A stretch of DNA of 64,000 nt from positions 111,306 through 175,305 of the forward strand of contig NZ_JADGEW010000006.1 in assembly GCF_016744155.1 (NCBI RefSeq). Reading direction: 5' to 3'. Source of the DNA: Amphritea sp. GTDB lineage: Bacteria > Pseudomonadota > Gammaproteobacteria > Pseudomonadales > Balneatricaceae. Numbering within the stretch: position 1 is the first letter of the stretch; each line of letters opens with the position of its first letter. Below, piece after piece: positions 35,553 through 43,849 of the stretch. The position numbers were made by a program, and so were the translations under genes. Under the pieces are notes generated by a model. It saw nothing but the letters and a program-made list of their open reading frames with translations, ran no database searches and had not been told where the DNA came from.

Positions 35553-36026
35553 ATGAATACTTTTGTTAAGCAGATGATGGGACATGGCGTATTGATGATT
35601 TTGTCTACGCTGCTGTTTGGTATTGGTTTATGGATCAGCCTTGTCGGTGGTTTCGAAATCATTCCCGGCTATATATTGGAATTCAATATTCCCGGAACGC
35701 CTGAAGGATGGGCCCGGGCGCACGTTGGTCCGGCGCTTAACGGTCTGATGGTTTTCGTCTGTGCGTTATCACTGCCTTATCTCTCATTTTCTGAAAAGAA
35801 GATAAGAATTCTGGGCTGGATTGTTATCTTGGATGGCTGGTCAAACGTCGTTTTCTATCTGTTCTCCAATTTCTCCGACAATCGTGGTCTGACCTTCGGT
35901 GACAACGGATTTGGTCCTGGTGATGTCTTTAGCTTCATAGCGCTGGCACCGGCATATCTGTTTGGTGTTCTGGCTGTGTTTGCACTGTTTATTATCGGTA
36001 AAAACCTGGTCGTCAGCGAAAAATAA
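35553..36026 (+). CDS. styC: Styrene oxide isomerase
   Basis: Integral membrane isomerase (157 residues) that rearranges styrene oxide to phenylacetaldehyde. Four hydrophobic segments are visible. GHGVLMILSTLLFGIGLWISLVG begins the protein, followed by GFEIIPGYILEF, GTPEGWARAHVGPALNG and GDVFSFIALAPAYLFGVLA, all conserved in StyC. Recent work on the family places a heme-binding histidine in the membrane; candidate histidines here are in MGHGV and RAHVGP. Twelve bases after styB. Confidence 0.95.
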   Translation: MNTFVKQMMGHGVLMILSTLLFGIGLWISLVGGFEIIPGYILEFNIPGTPEGWARAHVGPALNGLMVFVCALSLPYLSFSEKKIRILGWIVILDGWSNVVFYLFSNFSDNRGLTFGDNGFGPGDVFSFIALAPAYLFGVLAVFALFIIGKNLVVSEK

Positions 36027-36051
36027 TAATAACTAAAGTTTAGGTGTAGTC

Positions 36052-37416
36052 ATGAAAAAAATAATAATACACAGGCTGTTAACTGCTTTAACGACGTTAG
36101 TTCTTGCGAATAGTGCTGTTGCTACCGATGTGCTGAGGTTGTCAGGTTATGGTCCTGTCTCCCGGTCGATGGGCGGCACTGCTGTGGCTCATTATACTGG
36201 TCCGGCTGGAATGATGGTCAATCCTGCGACTTTGTCCCTGGCGCCTGAGGGGTACACTTTCTCTGGTGGACTGGACATTATTACGGCTGATATTTCTAAC
36301 CAGAGTAAAGTCGATGGCAGTCGGGCGGTAACCTCAGATCATTCATCAAACAGAGGGCCCTATTATGCACCAGAGTTCGGGGTTATCTTTCAGCAAGATA
36401 AGTTAACCCTAGGCGTGGGTGCCTATGCTTTGGGGGGGTTGGGAACCGAATACGGCACCGATAGTTTTTTATCTGATGATGTTAATGGCGACCCAACCGG
36501 GCTGGATAACAGTAGTCGTTTGCTGGTTATGAACATCCCTTTTGCGGTCAGTTATCAGTTTTCCGATAACTTCAGTGTAGGTGGTTCTGTTGATGCTATG
36601 TGGGCAGGGATGAATCTGAATCTGTTGCTTACTACGGCACAAATAGGGGGGCTGGCTGCCGGAGGAAATGTCAGCGGTTCTCTGGTCGGGCCGCTGCTAG
36701 GGATGAGCCCTACCGCAGCGCATATCAGTTTCACTAAGAATAACTTTATCGATAGCGGTGCCAGTGCCTGGGGAGTTGGAGCCAGAGTTGGCGCTATCTG
36801 GCAGCCACAGGAGAGCACGACTGTTGGCTTCTCCTACAACTTTCCATCGGAACTGGGTGATCTTTCGGGAGATGCCGATCTGACCGCGGTTATTGCGGGA
36901 CCGAATCCGGTTATCTCTGGGGAGATTACGGTTAAAGACTTCCAGATGCCGGGAGTATTAACAATCGGTGTTAGCCACAACATAACGCCTGACTGGTTGT
37001 TAGCCGTTGATCTGTCCCGGGTATATTGGGCGGATGTGCTAAAGGATATTAAAACCAGTTTTTCCAGTGCTGCAGGCAATCTCGATCTTAATTTTCCGCA
37101 AAATTATAAAGATCAGTCGGTGTTTGGTATTGGTACCAGTTATAAGGTTAATAAACTGACACTGCGGGCTGGGTATCGTTACGCAACGTCAGGGATTGAT
37201 GGTGATTTTATGTTTTCCACTTTGCCGGTTAATCCAACCCGGCATATATCAGCCGGTTTTGGTTATCAGCTATCGGAAGATTCTAATATCGACTTTTCCT
37301 ACACCTATGCAGTGACTGAAAAAACGCACAATGATCAGGTATTAAACACTCCAGAGCCTATGGTGAATAGTCACTCACAGGATAATGTTTCAATAACTTA
37401 TTCCGTGAATTTTTAG
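36052..37416 (+). CDS. styE: FadL/TodX-family outer-membrane hydrocarbon channel
   Basis: A 454-residue outer-membrane protein with a Sec signal peptide (about 24 residues, cleavage at NSAVA/TD). The N-terminal hatch contains GYGPVSRSMGGTAVAH and GMMVNPATLSL, where NPA is the family signature. The C terminus has alternating beta strands and ends in SITYSVNF with a final Phe. FadL relatives such as TodX, XylN and StyE let hydrophobic monoaromatics enter laterally. Its place between styC and the aldehyde dehydrogenase indicates styrene uptake. Confidence 0.88.
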   Translation: MKKIIIHRLLTALTTLVLANSAVATDVLRLSGYGPVSRSMGGTAVAHYTGPAGMMVNPATLSLAPEGYTFSGGLDIITADISNQSKVDGSRAVTSDHSSNRGPYYAPEFGVIFQQDKLTLGVGAYALGGLGTEYGTDSFLSDDVNGDPTGLDNSSRLLVMNIPFAVSYQFSDNFSVGGSVDAMWAGMNLNLLLTTAQIGGLAAGGNVSGSLVGPLLGMSPTAAHISFTKNNFIDSGASAWGVGARVGAIWQPQESTTVGFSYNFPSELGDLSGDADLTAVIAGPNPVISGEITVKDFQMPGVLTIGVSHNITPDWLLAVDLSRVYWADVLKDIKTSFSSAAGNLDLNFPQNYKDQSVFGIGTSYKVNKLTLRAGYRYATSGIDGDFMFSTLPVNPTRHISAGFGYQLSEDSNIDFSYTYAVTEKTHNDQVLNTPEPMVNSHSQDNVSITYSVNF

Positions 37417-37427
37417 TGGGGTGGTCC

Positions 37428-37727
37428 ATGAATAGTCTGATTGTTAAATATAAAAAGCCTGATTCAGTCGACGATTTTATGACGGCATATCAGGAGAGCC
37501 ATCTGCCTAAAATGCAGCAACTTAAGGAACTGGTTTCAGCAACTTATTATCTGCTTGATTCTGATGAGGATGAGTTTCTTATGTGCATCGCCAATTTTGA
37601 AACCTCTGAGGCGCTTGAGAGTGCTCTTGGCTCCGACATTGGGCATGCATTGGCTGCTGAAGCAGAACAGCTGGCAACCCGTGGCTTAAGCATATCAACA
37701 GCAACAACATACGAGGTTCTAAAATGA
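37428..37727 (+). CDS. EthD-like small protein in the styrene operon
   Basis: A protein of about 99 residues, MNSLIVKYKKPDSVDDFMTAYQESHLPKMQQL at the start, resembling EthD-type dimeric alpha+beta barrel proteins (Y-x3-H-x-P pattern). These small proteins accompany several degradation pathways, with unknown function or a possible role as chaperone or isomerase of a reactive intermediate. The stop overlaps the start of the aldehyde dehydrogenase by four bases (ATGA), so translation is coupled. An in-frame GTG is at 37416. It is not part of the canonical styABCD set. Confidence 0.7.
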   Translation: MNSLIVKYKKPDSVDDFMTAYQESHLPKMQQLKELVSATYYLLDSDEDEFLMCIANFETSEALESALGSDIGHALAAEAEQLATRGLSISTATTYEVLK

Positions 37728-39139
37728 TGAACACTTATCAACAATGTATCGATGGCAAACTCGTTAGTGGCGCTGATAAAGTCATTAATGTGGTAAACCC
37801 TGCTACAGAGTTACCCATAACTGAGATACACGAATCCTCTTTAGAGCAGGTTGACGCAGCGGTCAGGAGTGCGCTGAATGTTTTTTCGTACTGGAAAAAC
37901 ACCTCAGAAGACGAACGCAATAATACCCTGAAAAAAATTGCAGGGGTCATCGCTGAAAACAAAGCTGAGTTGGCTGAGCTCATTACCAAAGAACAGGGTA
38001 AACCGCTTGGCCTGGCTATGCTCGAAGTGGATGCATCGATTAGCTGGGTTAACTATACGGTCTCTCTGTCTTTACCGCCGAAAGTGATAGAGGACTCAGC
38101 AGCGCGCGTCGTTGAACAGCACCATCGACCACTGGGAGTTATCGCTTCGATAACTCCCTGGAATTGGCCGGTGATGATCGCGATCTGGCACATTATCCCT
38201 GCGATTAAAACAGGTAATACGGTGGTGATTAAACCGTCCAACTATACCCCGCTGAGTACTCTGTTTCTAGTCGAATTAATCAACCGGGTTATTCCGCCGG
38301 GCGTGATAAATTCGGTTGTCGGTGACGCTGTGGTGGGTGATGCCCTCAGCCGACACGCAGATATCAGTAAAATAGTGTTTACCGGTTCAACCGCTACCGG
38401 TCAGAAAATAATGGAAAATGCAGCGGTGAACCTAAAGCGGTTAACGCTGGAGCTGGGTGGTAACGATCCGGCCTTTGTTCTCGCTCATGAGGATGTCGAG
38501 TTGCTGGCACCGAGAATTTTTCAGGCGGCGTTTCTTAATATGGGACAAACCTGCGCGGCGATTAAACGACTTTACGTGCATGAATCCATCTACGATGCGA
38601 TGTGCGAAAAACTGTGTGAGATAGCAAGCGCCTCAAAGGTAGGTGATGGTTTTGACCCTGAGGTCACCTTTGGTCCGGTTCAGAATGCCGCTCAACTGGC
38701 GATCGTCGAAGATCTGGTTACTGATGCTATTCGTCAGGGAGGGCAGGTGCTCTGTGGTGGTGATCGTCCGGCAGGGAGTGGCTTTTTCTATCCTCCCACA
38801 TTGATTTCTGGTCTGTCCGATGGTGTGCGTTTGGTTGACGAGGAACAGTTTGGTCCGGTGCTGCCGATCATCAAGTTTTCTGACCCCCATGAAGCGATAG
38901 CTGAAGCCAATAAAAACAGCAATGGGTTGGGGAGTTCTGTCTGGTCTGCGGATACTGATTACGCCAGTTCGCTTGTTCATCGTATTGAAGCGGGGACAAC
39001 CTGGATCAACAATCATGCAGAGGTGCTGCCTAATTGTCCGTTTGGCGGATGTAAGATGTCCGGTTTTGGGGTTGAGTTCGGTCTGGATGGATTGAAGGAG
39101 TATACTCGAACACATATTGTTAATAGGGCTAAATCATAA
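37724..39139 (+). CDS. styD: Aldehyde dehydrogenase, phenylacetaldehyde dehydrogenase role (StyD)
   Basis: NAD(P)-dependent aldehyde dehydrogenase of 471 residues. The oxyanion Asn is in TPWNWPV (residue 147), base Glu243 in LELGGND and nucleophile Cys277 in NMGQTCAAIKR. It lies last in the sty operon, so it should convert phenylacetaldehyde to phenylacetate. It is shorter than Pseudomonas StyD (about 500 residues), and motifs such as PFGGCKMSGFGVEFGLDGLK place it in a different ALDH subgroup from PadA/FeaB-type enzymes. The role is inferred mainly from position. No phenylacetate degradation genes follow in the window. Confidence 0.8.
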   Translation: MMNTYQQCIDGKLVSGADKVINVVNPATELPITEIHESSLEQVDAAVRSALNVFSYWKNTSEDERNNTLKKIAGVIAENKAELAELITKEQGKPLGLAMLEVDASISWVNYTVSLSLPPKVIEDSAARVVEQHHRPLGVIASITPWNWPVMIAIWHIIPAIKTGNTVVIKPSNYTPLSTLFLVELINRVIPPGVINSVVGDAVVGDALSRHADISKIVFTGSTATGQKIMENAAVNLKRLTLELGGNDPAFVLAHEDVELLAPRIFQAAFLNMGQTCAAIKRLYVHESIYDAMCEKLCEIASASKVGDGFDPEVTFGPVQNAAQLAIVEDLVTDAIRQGGQVLCGGDRPAGSGFFYPPTLISGLSDGVRLVDEEQFGPVLPIIKFSDPHEAIAEANKNSNGLGSSVWSADTDYASSLVHRIEAGTTWINNHAEVLPNCPFGGCKMSGFGVEFGLDGLKEYTRTHIVNRAKS

Positions 39140-39173
39140 CGCATGGTATAGGTTTACCAACTTGCTCTAGCTT

Positions 39174-39194
39174 GAGGGCTTTGGCCCTCTTTTT
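39174..39194 (+). terminator. Intrinsic terminator of the sty operon
   Basis: GAGGGC and GCCCTC pair around TTTG and are followed by TTTTT, 34 bases after the styD stop. Confidence 0.85.
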
Positions 39195-39588
39195 AATGAA
39201 TAGAAAAAAGTTTACATGTCATACGTTAGTGGCATTACTTTGAACTGATCAGACTTCATTAGGGATTTTCCGACTATTGGACTGACCAGCTTTTCGTAGA
39301 CACTTATTGGCCTAAGGATGTCCCGAATAGGTCTCTATTTCATACGGTGTTTCAGGTAGTATAGGGCCTTAAATCGCCGAGCCTTCCCTATCTATCTCCA
39401 TGGTCGATCTCTCTAAAGAAATGAAGCGCTATTGTGCCAGATCTGGAGGACTTGATCAGAGAGGCCCTAATGGGGGGCTTAATCATAGCTCCCTAATTTA
39501 ATGTACCAAACGGTTAAAAGTATTTACTTCCTCTTTTTAAGAGGTAGAGTATTTAAATTGTTATAAGAAAAATCAACTGTTGAATTGT
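39195..39588. other. Gap with degenerate repeat copy 2
   Basis: No intact gene. The stretch from 39285 to about 39485 resembles that at 21063-21232 (see that entry). The rest is AT-rich and shows nothing recognisable. Confidence 0.5.
39285..39481 (+). repeat. Degenerate repeat, copy 2
   Basis: Shares GACCAGCTTTTCGTAGA exactly with 21063-21079 and, further on, GAAGCGCTATT-TGC and CTTGATCAGAGA with 21174-21222. The block spacing here is about 120 bases, against about 95 in copy 1. Probably a decayed duplicated or mobile gene. Confidence 0.55.
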
Positions 39589-40251
39589 ATGATTGATAAT
39601 AAAGAAGATATAAGATCTGAAAACGAAACATTAGGCGGTTAAGAAAAATATACTCGAGGCAGCCTTGCTTTAGTTTTCAGAGAAAGGCTTTGCTGGTGCT
39701 CGAATAAATATAATAGCTGACAAAACGAAGACATTTAAACGGATGATCTATTACTATTTTGGTGGTAATGAGGGTTTGTATCGTAAAGTAATAGAGAAAA
39801 CCCACGTTGACACGCAGCAAGGCGAGCTAGCACTAGATCAGGTCCTCACTAACCCACAAGAGGCGAAGAAAAAATTAATAAGTTTCACTTTCAACTATCA
39901 TAAAAATTATTTTTCTTTTATTCGGCTAGTGATAATAGTAAATATTCATCGAGGCATGTGCTTAGGTGACAAGTAACGTTTTTCGAAGATTAATGCACCG
40001 GCTATTTCGCGGGTTAAAGAGGTCTATTTCGCAGGAGTTGATAAGAATATTTTTCGGAGCGAATTGTCGGCTGAACGACTTCACTGGCAGATAAGTGCAA
40101 TGTGTTTTTTAATGTGTCTAATCGGGTTACATTTTCCTCAGCGTTTGGTGAAGAGCTCTTTAGTGAAACGGGCTGGACTGAGCTGTGTAGGATAATTCAG
40201 GATACCGTGCTGAAGCTTTTATTGCCTGAGCCGGATCTTTTGTTTAAGTAA
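39589..40251 (+). pseudogene. TetR-family regulator, decayed
   Basis: Pieces of a TetR protein can be read in shifting frames: ENETLGG, then ILEAALL followed by a TAG, then FSEKGFAGARINIIADKTKTFKRMIYYYFGGNEGLYRKV, the classical TetR helix-turn-helix. Downstream the frame ends at a TAA after CLGDK (39973-39975), and recognisable effector-domain sequence continues in other frames to LPEPDLLFK and a stop at 40249. At least three disruptions are visible. It lies directly before aroQ and may once have controlled the hydroaromatic genes. Confidence 0.8.
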
Positions 40252-40299
40252 GTATTAATTACAATAAATGGTTGTTGCACCTGATATGAGTAAAACTTT

Positions 40300-40752
40300 A
40301 TGTCTACTTTGATGATTCTTAATGGTCCAAATCTTAACCTGTTGGGCACCCGTGAACCTGAACAATATGGCTATGAAACATTGGCGGATGTTGAAATTAT
40401 GTGTCGCGAGGCGGCTAAAGCCCATGGTTGTAAAGTCGACTTTAGGCAGTCCAATCATGAAGGTATGCTAGTGGATGCGATTCATGAGGCCAGGGAGCTG
40501 ATGTTAGAGGGTAAGCTTTTAGGTATTGTATTTAATCCAGGTGCGTATACCCATACCTCGATAGCTCTGCATGATGCAATTAAAGGTACGGAGGTGCCTG
40601 TGATCGAGGTGCACATCAGTAACGTACATGCCCGTGAAGCATTCAGACATCATTCTTATATCTCTCCGGCAGCCACAGGTATTGTTATTGGTATGGGGGC
40701 TTATGGTTACGTATTAGGGATTAATGGGTTGATTACTAAGCTGAAGAAATAG
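40300..40752 (+). CDS. aroQ: Type II 3-dehydroquinate dehydratase
   Basis: Converts 3-dehydroquinate to 3-dehydroshikimate, reversibly. 150 residues, the normal length of the dodecameric type II enzyme. The flexible lid [20 protein letters not shown] carries the catalytic Arg and Tyr; [10 protein letters not shown] and [20 protein letters not shown] hold the catalytic Asn and His. In this location, near QuiC and a shikimate/quinate dehydrogenase, a catabolic role (quinate to protocatechuate) is more likely than the aromatic-amino-acid pathway. Confidence 0.93.
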   Translation: MSTLMILNGPNLNLLGTREPEQYGYETLADVEIMCREAAKAHGCKVDFRQSNHEGMLVDAIHEARELMLEGKLLGIVFNPGAYTHTSIALHDAIKGTEVPVIEVHISNVHAREAFRHHSYISPAATGIVIGMGAYGYVLGINGLITKLKK

Positions 40753-40789
40753 GTGAAGTTGAGTCTATTGTTCTCGCTTAGTTGAAGTT

Positions 40790-40831
40790 ATTCAGGCTTT
40801 ATGCGTGCGATGGTGCGCGTAAGGCCTGAAT
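40790..40831. repeat. Long imperfect hairpin downstream of aroQ
   Basis: ATTCAGGCTTTATGCG and CGCGTAAGGCCTGAAT pair over 16 positions with three G-T wobbles around a ten-base loop. There is no T-run, so it may be an mRNA-stabilising or weak terminator structure. Confidence 0.5.
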
Positions 40832-41131
40832 TATGTGGAATAGAAAGAGGGGTAGTCTATTTCTATTGGTTAGTATTTCTCATTGCAAATCTACGCCTCC
40901 TTTATTTACGATTTTTTTGGATTCTTCAGATTTCCTGTAGCAATGTTATCTTTGATTTATGTATCTACTTCTAAAGTAGATTGATTTTAATTGATTACGT
41001 ATTGCAAAATTGAATAGATAGAGCATAAAGATCAATTGGCCGTATTATATCCTTTACTGCTAGTCTGTTTATAACTTGAATTGCGCTGATCGGTTGTTTG
41101 ACGGTCACTTGAAAATAGGAATAATAATACG
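40832..41131. other. Intergenic region before uspA
   Basis: AT-rich stretch without a gene; it should hold the promoter of the universal stress protein gene, but no convincing element stands out. Confidence 0.4.
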
Positions 41132-41620
41132 ATGCCTTTAAAAACTATAGATTCAATCTTGTATGCATCTGACTTACTGGGGCACGATGGGCGAAACGCC
41201 TTTCGTGTCGCTGTATCCCATGCAGTAGCTCATAATGCAAAGCTTATTTTTCTTAACGTGATAGAGCCGCTAAGCCCTATGGCAGAGAGGGCAGCAAGTC
41301 ACTGTTTTAATGATGATGAGATAGCGGAAATTAGAGACAAAGGTTATCGACGTGTTCAGGATGATATTTTTTCGCGTATAAATAGATTTTGTGATGACGA
41401 GTTGACTGGTGATATGAAGTTACCATTTGAACCTGAGGTTTGCGTTCAAACGGGAATGACTGCGGAAACAATACTTCAGGTGTCGAAAGATAAGAGTGTG
41501 GATATGATAGTGATGGGAACTCGGACTCACAGCAAGCTGAGTCAGGTAGTATTAGGATCTACAGCACACCAGGTATTATTTCACGCAACTTGTCCCGTTT
41601 TGATTATTCCGCTTGATTAA
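41132..41620 (+). CDS. Universal stress protein, UspA family
   Basis: A 162-residue single-domain Usp protein. It starts ILYASDLLGHDGRNAFRVAVSHA and ends with the nucleotide-binding pattern GTRTHSKLSQVVLGSTAHQVLFHATCPVLIIP, corresponding to G-x2-G-x9-G-(S/T) with the second Gly replaced (GTRT). The role is probably stress or energy sensing. It is convergent with the tct genes and separated from them by back-to-back terminators. TTT transporter clusters in some bacteria carry such a gene, but a functional link is not shown. Confidence 0.85.
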   Translation: MPLKTIDSILYASDLLGHDGRNAFRVAVSHAVAHNAKLIFLNVIEPLSPMAERAASHCFNDDEIAEIRDKGYRRVQDDIFSRINRFCDDELTGDMKLPFEPEVCVQTGMTAETILQVSKDKSVDMIVMGTRTHSKLSQVVLGSTAHQVLFHATCPVLIIPLD

Positions 41621-41635
41621 TTTAGTTTTAGAATG

Positions 41636-41664
41636 AAAAATCCGGCTCTGCCGGATTTTTTTTA
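41636..41664 (+). terminator. Intrinsic terminator of the uspA gene
   Basis: AAATCCGGC and GCCGGATTT pair around a TCT loop, followed by a T-run. Also usable on the minus strand because an A-run precedes the stem. Confidence 0.9.
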
Positions 41665-41693
41665 ACCAAAAAAAACGGCTTACAAAGTAAGCC
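41665..41693 (-). terminator. Intrinsic terminator of the tct operon
   Basis: ACGGCTTAC and GTAAGCCGT form a perfect 9-bp stem around AAA. On the minus strand it is followed by eight T, downstream of tctA. Confidence 0.9.
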
Positions 41694-41735
41694 GTAAAGG
41701 AGGAGCCAACTGTTATTGCTCGAGCTTGATACCGC

Positions 41736-43232
41736 TTATTTAAATACCATTGCTTTTGCTCGAGCCCAAATAGGGGTCTGAGAGATAAATATCAGTAAGA
41801 TTGATATAAATAGAACCAGGGATAGGGGGCTGCTAAGTAGATTAATAAAGAAATCTGGCAGACTTTCTCGTTCGGATATAATTGAACGGCGCCAGTTTTC
41901 ATCCATCAGTCGGCTTAGAATTACACCGAGGATTACTGGTCCGACTTGGTAATCGTATTGTTTCATAAAGTATCCGATTACGCCAAATCCAAGCATCCAC
42001 CATATATCTGCGATTGAGTTGTTGATGGCATAGGCACCGACCACAGAGAGCAGCAAAATTAGTGGAATTAGAATTCCCTTCGGGCACTCAACAATTTTAG
42101 AGAATAACTTAATTCCGGTTAGTCCGAAGATAAGTACAAATATGTTTGCCAGCGCTAGGTTACCGACGGTAAACCAGAACATTTGCGGATTTTCAGTTAG
42201 TAGAAGGGGGCCTGGATTTAGTCCGTGAATAAATAGTGCGCCTAGGAACACCGCAGTTACAGCATCACCAGGAATACCTAGTGTTAGCATTGGAATATAT
42301 GCCCCCCCAACAGCAGCATTGTTAGCTGCTTCAGGCGCTATTAGACCTTCTTTAGCGCCTTGGCCGAAAGGAACTTCTGGATTTTTAGTTACTCTTTTTG
42401 CATGATCGTAGGCTAATAGTGCAGCTATATCGCCACCGGTGCCAGGGAGTGCACCGACAATCACGCCTATGCTTGAAGTTTGTAAGCTTAGTGGGAGGTA
42501 TTTTTTGACATCAGCCCAGCGTGGAATGATGCGGTCAATTTTCTGCTTAATAGCAGCTTTATTCATATAGTGAAGCTGAGTGAGTGCTTCAGATACACCG
42601 AAAAGACCAATCATAACAGCAATGGGGTTTATACCATTCCATAACTCGACAACGCCAAAAGTAAAGCGTTCTTCTGCTGTCAACGGATCAAGTCCTACTG
42701 TACCGATAAGCATACCAAAGGCACCGGCAAAAACCCCTTTAGTCAGATTGTTACCTGACAATGAACCTACTAGCATAATTCCTAAGATTCCCAGCATCAA
42801 ATAGTCGCGGGGCTGGAATTTCAAAGCAAATTCGCTTACAACGGGAGCAGCTAGCGCGAGAACGATAATTCCGACAAATCCACCGATGACAGACATAACG
42901 GTTGATAAGCCGATCGCTTCCCCGGCTTCCCCTTTAAGCGCCATAGGATAGCCATCAAGTGCTGTGGCTATTGCTGATGGTGCTCCGGGAATATTTAACA
43001 GTATTGCAGTACGTGAACCGCCATACACTCCGCCCATAAAGATGCCAACCATAAGGCAAAGTGCGTTGTTTACATCCCAAGAGAATGTAAATGAGATAAG
43101 TATAGATACGGCCATCGTTACCGAAAGGCCCGGAATTGCACCGATATAAACGCCTAAAAAAGTACCCAATGCAGTCAGAGCAAGCAAATCCAGAGATGTC
43201 CAGGATGTGGCGAAATAGTTCAAAGCTTCCAT
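41736..43232 (-). CDS. tctA: Tripartite tricarboxylate transporter, large permease TctA
   Basis: A 498-residue inner-membrane protein with about twelve hydrophobic segments and two repeated family motifs: GVYIGAIPGLSVTMAVSILI near residue 27 and GVIVGALPGTGGDIAALLAYDHAKR near residue 255. NIPGAPSAIATALDGYPMA (about 80) and LTLGIPGDAVTAVFLGAL (about 325) are also typical. It works with the small subunit TctB and the binding protein TctC, driven by an ion gradient. The substrate may be protocatechuate, shikimate, quinate or a related acid, given the surrounding genes. Confidence 0.92.
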   Translation of the reverse strand: MEALNYFATSWTSLDLLALTALGTFLGVYIGAIPGLSVTMAVSILISFTFSWDVNNALCLMVGIFMGGVYGGSRTAILLNIPGAPSAIATALDGYPMALKGEAGEAIGLSTVMSVIGGFVGIIVLALAAPVVSEFALKFQPRDYLMLGILGIMLVGSLSGNNLTKGVFAGAFGMLIGTVGLDPLTAEERFTFGVVELWNGINPIAVMIGLFGVSEALTQLHYMNKAAIKQKIDRIIPRWADVKKYLPLSLQTSSIGVIVGALPGTGGDIAALLAYDHAKRVTKNPEVPFGQGAKEGLIAPEAANNAAVGGAYIPMLTLGIPGDAVTAVFLGALFIHGLNPGPLLLTENPQMFWFTVGNLALANIFVLIFGLTGIKLFSKIVECPKGILIPLILLLSVVGAYAINNSIADIWWMLGFGVIGYFMKQYDYQVGPVILGVILSRLMDENWRRSIISERESLPDFFINLLSSPLSLVLFISILLIFISQTPIWARAKAMVFK

Positions 43233-43246
43233 AATGGCAACCTGTA

Positions 43247-43783
43247 TTAATTAAGCAAAGACCCGATCCAGGCCATGATCTCACGCTCAGGAATAATTCC
43301 TTCAGGCAGAATTACGCTGAATACGAGTCGAAATACGATATAAATAACTATCAGGGATAGAAGAGAAAGTAAGACTGAGCGAACTAAACCTTTTTGATGC
43401 AGAAACTGAATGCTGATAATTAAAAAGAGAAGGGCTGAAATGATAAAACCAAGGGTATCTAATATGATACCAAAGGTAAAAATGATAGCAATCATGATGG
43501 AGACAATAGGGGGAAGGACTTTACTCCAGAAAACTTCAAAGCCTCCGACTTCAGCCGGACGTCGGATATCTTTTAGCAGGTTAATACATGAGGCAAAAAC
43601 CATGATGCCGCTGGCTGCTAGAGGGAAAGCACCAGGTGAACTTAGAGCAGTGAACCCCGAAATCTCATAAGATTGCCAAAAGAGAAAGAGGCTAAAAGTC
43701 AGTACTAGGAAACCAAACAAGGTTTCTCCAGGTTTTTTGGCATGAATAGCAGTCATTGGATATCTATCCTTATTGTTGTCCAT
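43247..43783 (-). CDS. tctB: Tripartite tricarboxylate transporter, small permease TctB
   Basis: A 178-residue membrane protein with four hydrophobic segments, of the TctB family, as indicated by its length, its location between tctC and tctA and the YEISGFTALSSPGAFPLAASGIM sequence type near residue 45. A second start ATG (residue 10) is possible. It is separated from tctA by 14 bases and from tctC by a strong hairpin terminator. Confidence 0.85.
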   Translation of the reverse strand: MDNNKDRYPMTAIHAKKPGETLFGFLVLTFSLFLFWQSYEISGFTALSSPGAFPLAASGIMVFASCINLLKDIRRPAEVGGFEVFWSKVLPPIVSIMIAIIFTFGIILDTLGFIISALLFLIISIQFLHQKGLVRSVLLSLLSLIVIYIVFRLVFSVILPEGIIPEREIMAWIGSLLN

Positions 43784-43786
43784 TAA

Positions 43787-43826
43787 GGAAAAAAGCGCTG
43801 ATAATGAAAGATTATCAGCGCTTTCA
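43787..43826 (-). terminator. Terminator/attenuator between tctC and tctB
   Basis: AAAGCGCTGATAAT and ATTATCAGCGCTTT form a perfect 14-bp stem around GAAAG (43792-43824). On the minus strand it is followed by six T. It lies inside the operon, just after tctC, and would let the binding protein be made in excess over the membrane subunits. Confidence 0.9.
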
Positions 43827-43849
43827 GTATCTATTAAAACTTAGCGAAA

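Noticed and set aside
38633..39115. 160-residue open frame on the minus strand
   Set aside because: Opposite the 3' half of the styD-role aldehyde dehydrogenase; no ribosome site or family motif.
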